This document shows, piece after piece, positions 63,961-64,000 of a stretch of 64,000 nt of DNA. Each line of letters begins with the position of its first letter. Position 1 is the stretch's first letter. The notes under the pieces are model-generated. The model was not told the origin of the DNA and made no database searches. It worked only from the letters and a program-made list of their open reading frames with translations. Made by a program: the position numbers and the translations under genes. Source of the DNA: Brachypodius melanocephalos (lineage: Eukaryota > Chordata > Aves > Passeriformes > Pycnonotidae); the NCBI GenBank assembly GCA_013398615.1, contig VZSR01000055.1, forward strand, positions 2,904,883-2,968,882, in the 5' to 3' direction.

Positions 63961-64000
63961 TCGGCAGTGCAGATACTCCCTTCCGAAATAGCAGCGCTAA

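Noticed and set aside
1..64000. CRISPR arrays, tRNA or rRNA genes, bacterial or phage genes
   Set aside because: No regularly spaced repeats, no cloverleaf I could recognise, and no prokaryotic gene organisation. The window is ordinary vertebrate intronic and upstream DNA.

Overview
This is vertebrate, almost certainly avian and probably songbird, nuclear DNA. Introns are very long, coding sequence is sparse, and no bacterial-style operons are present. The interspersed repeats are CR1 LINE 3' ends plus one solo LTR of a type I recognise from passerine genomes. No mammalian Alu or L1 is visible. The assembly has one 100-base gap of Ns inside a poly(A) tract.

Only one gene can be supported: the 5' end of IGSF3 (immunoglobulin superfamily member 3, an EWI-family cell-surface protein), on the minus strand. 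Two coding exons are visible. The signal-peptide exon (41285 down to 41243) sits in a CpG island. The exon for the first V-set Ig domain (13621 down to 13244) lies 27.6 kb downstream. The two exons join in phase 1 to give a 19-residue signal peptide followed by mature QRQVTVQEG. The V exon ends in phase 1 at a good donor. Later Ig, transmembrane and cytoplasmic exons must lie beyond the left edge, because nothing Ig-like is seen in 1-13243.

Layout: 1-13243 is the start of the next IGSF3 intron, with a CR1 fragment, an ancient MIR/L3-like relic and a complete solo LTR (12471-13206) with a 5-bp target duplication. 13244-13621 is the V-domain exon. 13622-41242 is the first coding intron, with three CR1 3' ends all antisense to the gene, several short tandem repeats, a 25-bp-arm hairpin and a GC-rich minisatellite block. 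40780-41760 is the promoter CpG island, containing the assembly gap. 41760-64000 is upstream sequence in which I recognise no gene. It holds ancient MIR/L3-like relics, a pure A41 tract, a CR1 element and a second CpG-rich block at the right end that may be another promoter.

I found no convincing previously undescribed system. The observations most worth checking are the solo LTR only 37 bp from the V-exon splice donor and probably pointing antisense into that exon, a cryptic donor inside the V exon, a possible leaderless start created by a tandem donor in the 5' region, the near-perfect intronic hairpin at 17311-17378, and the gap in the promoter.
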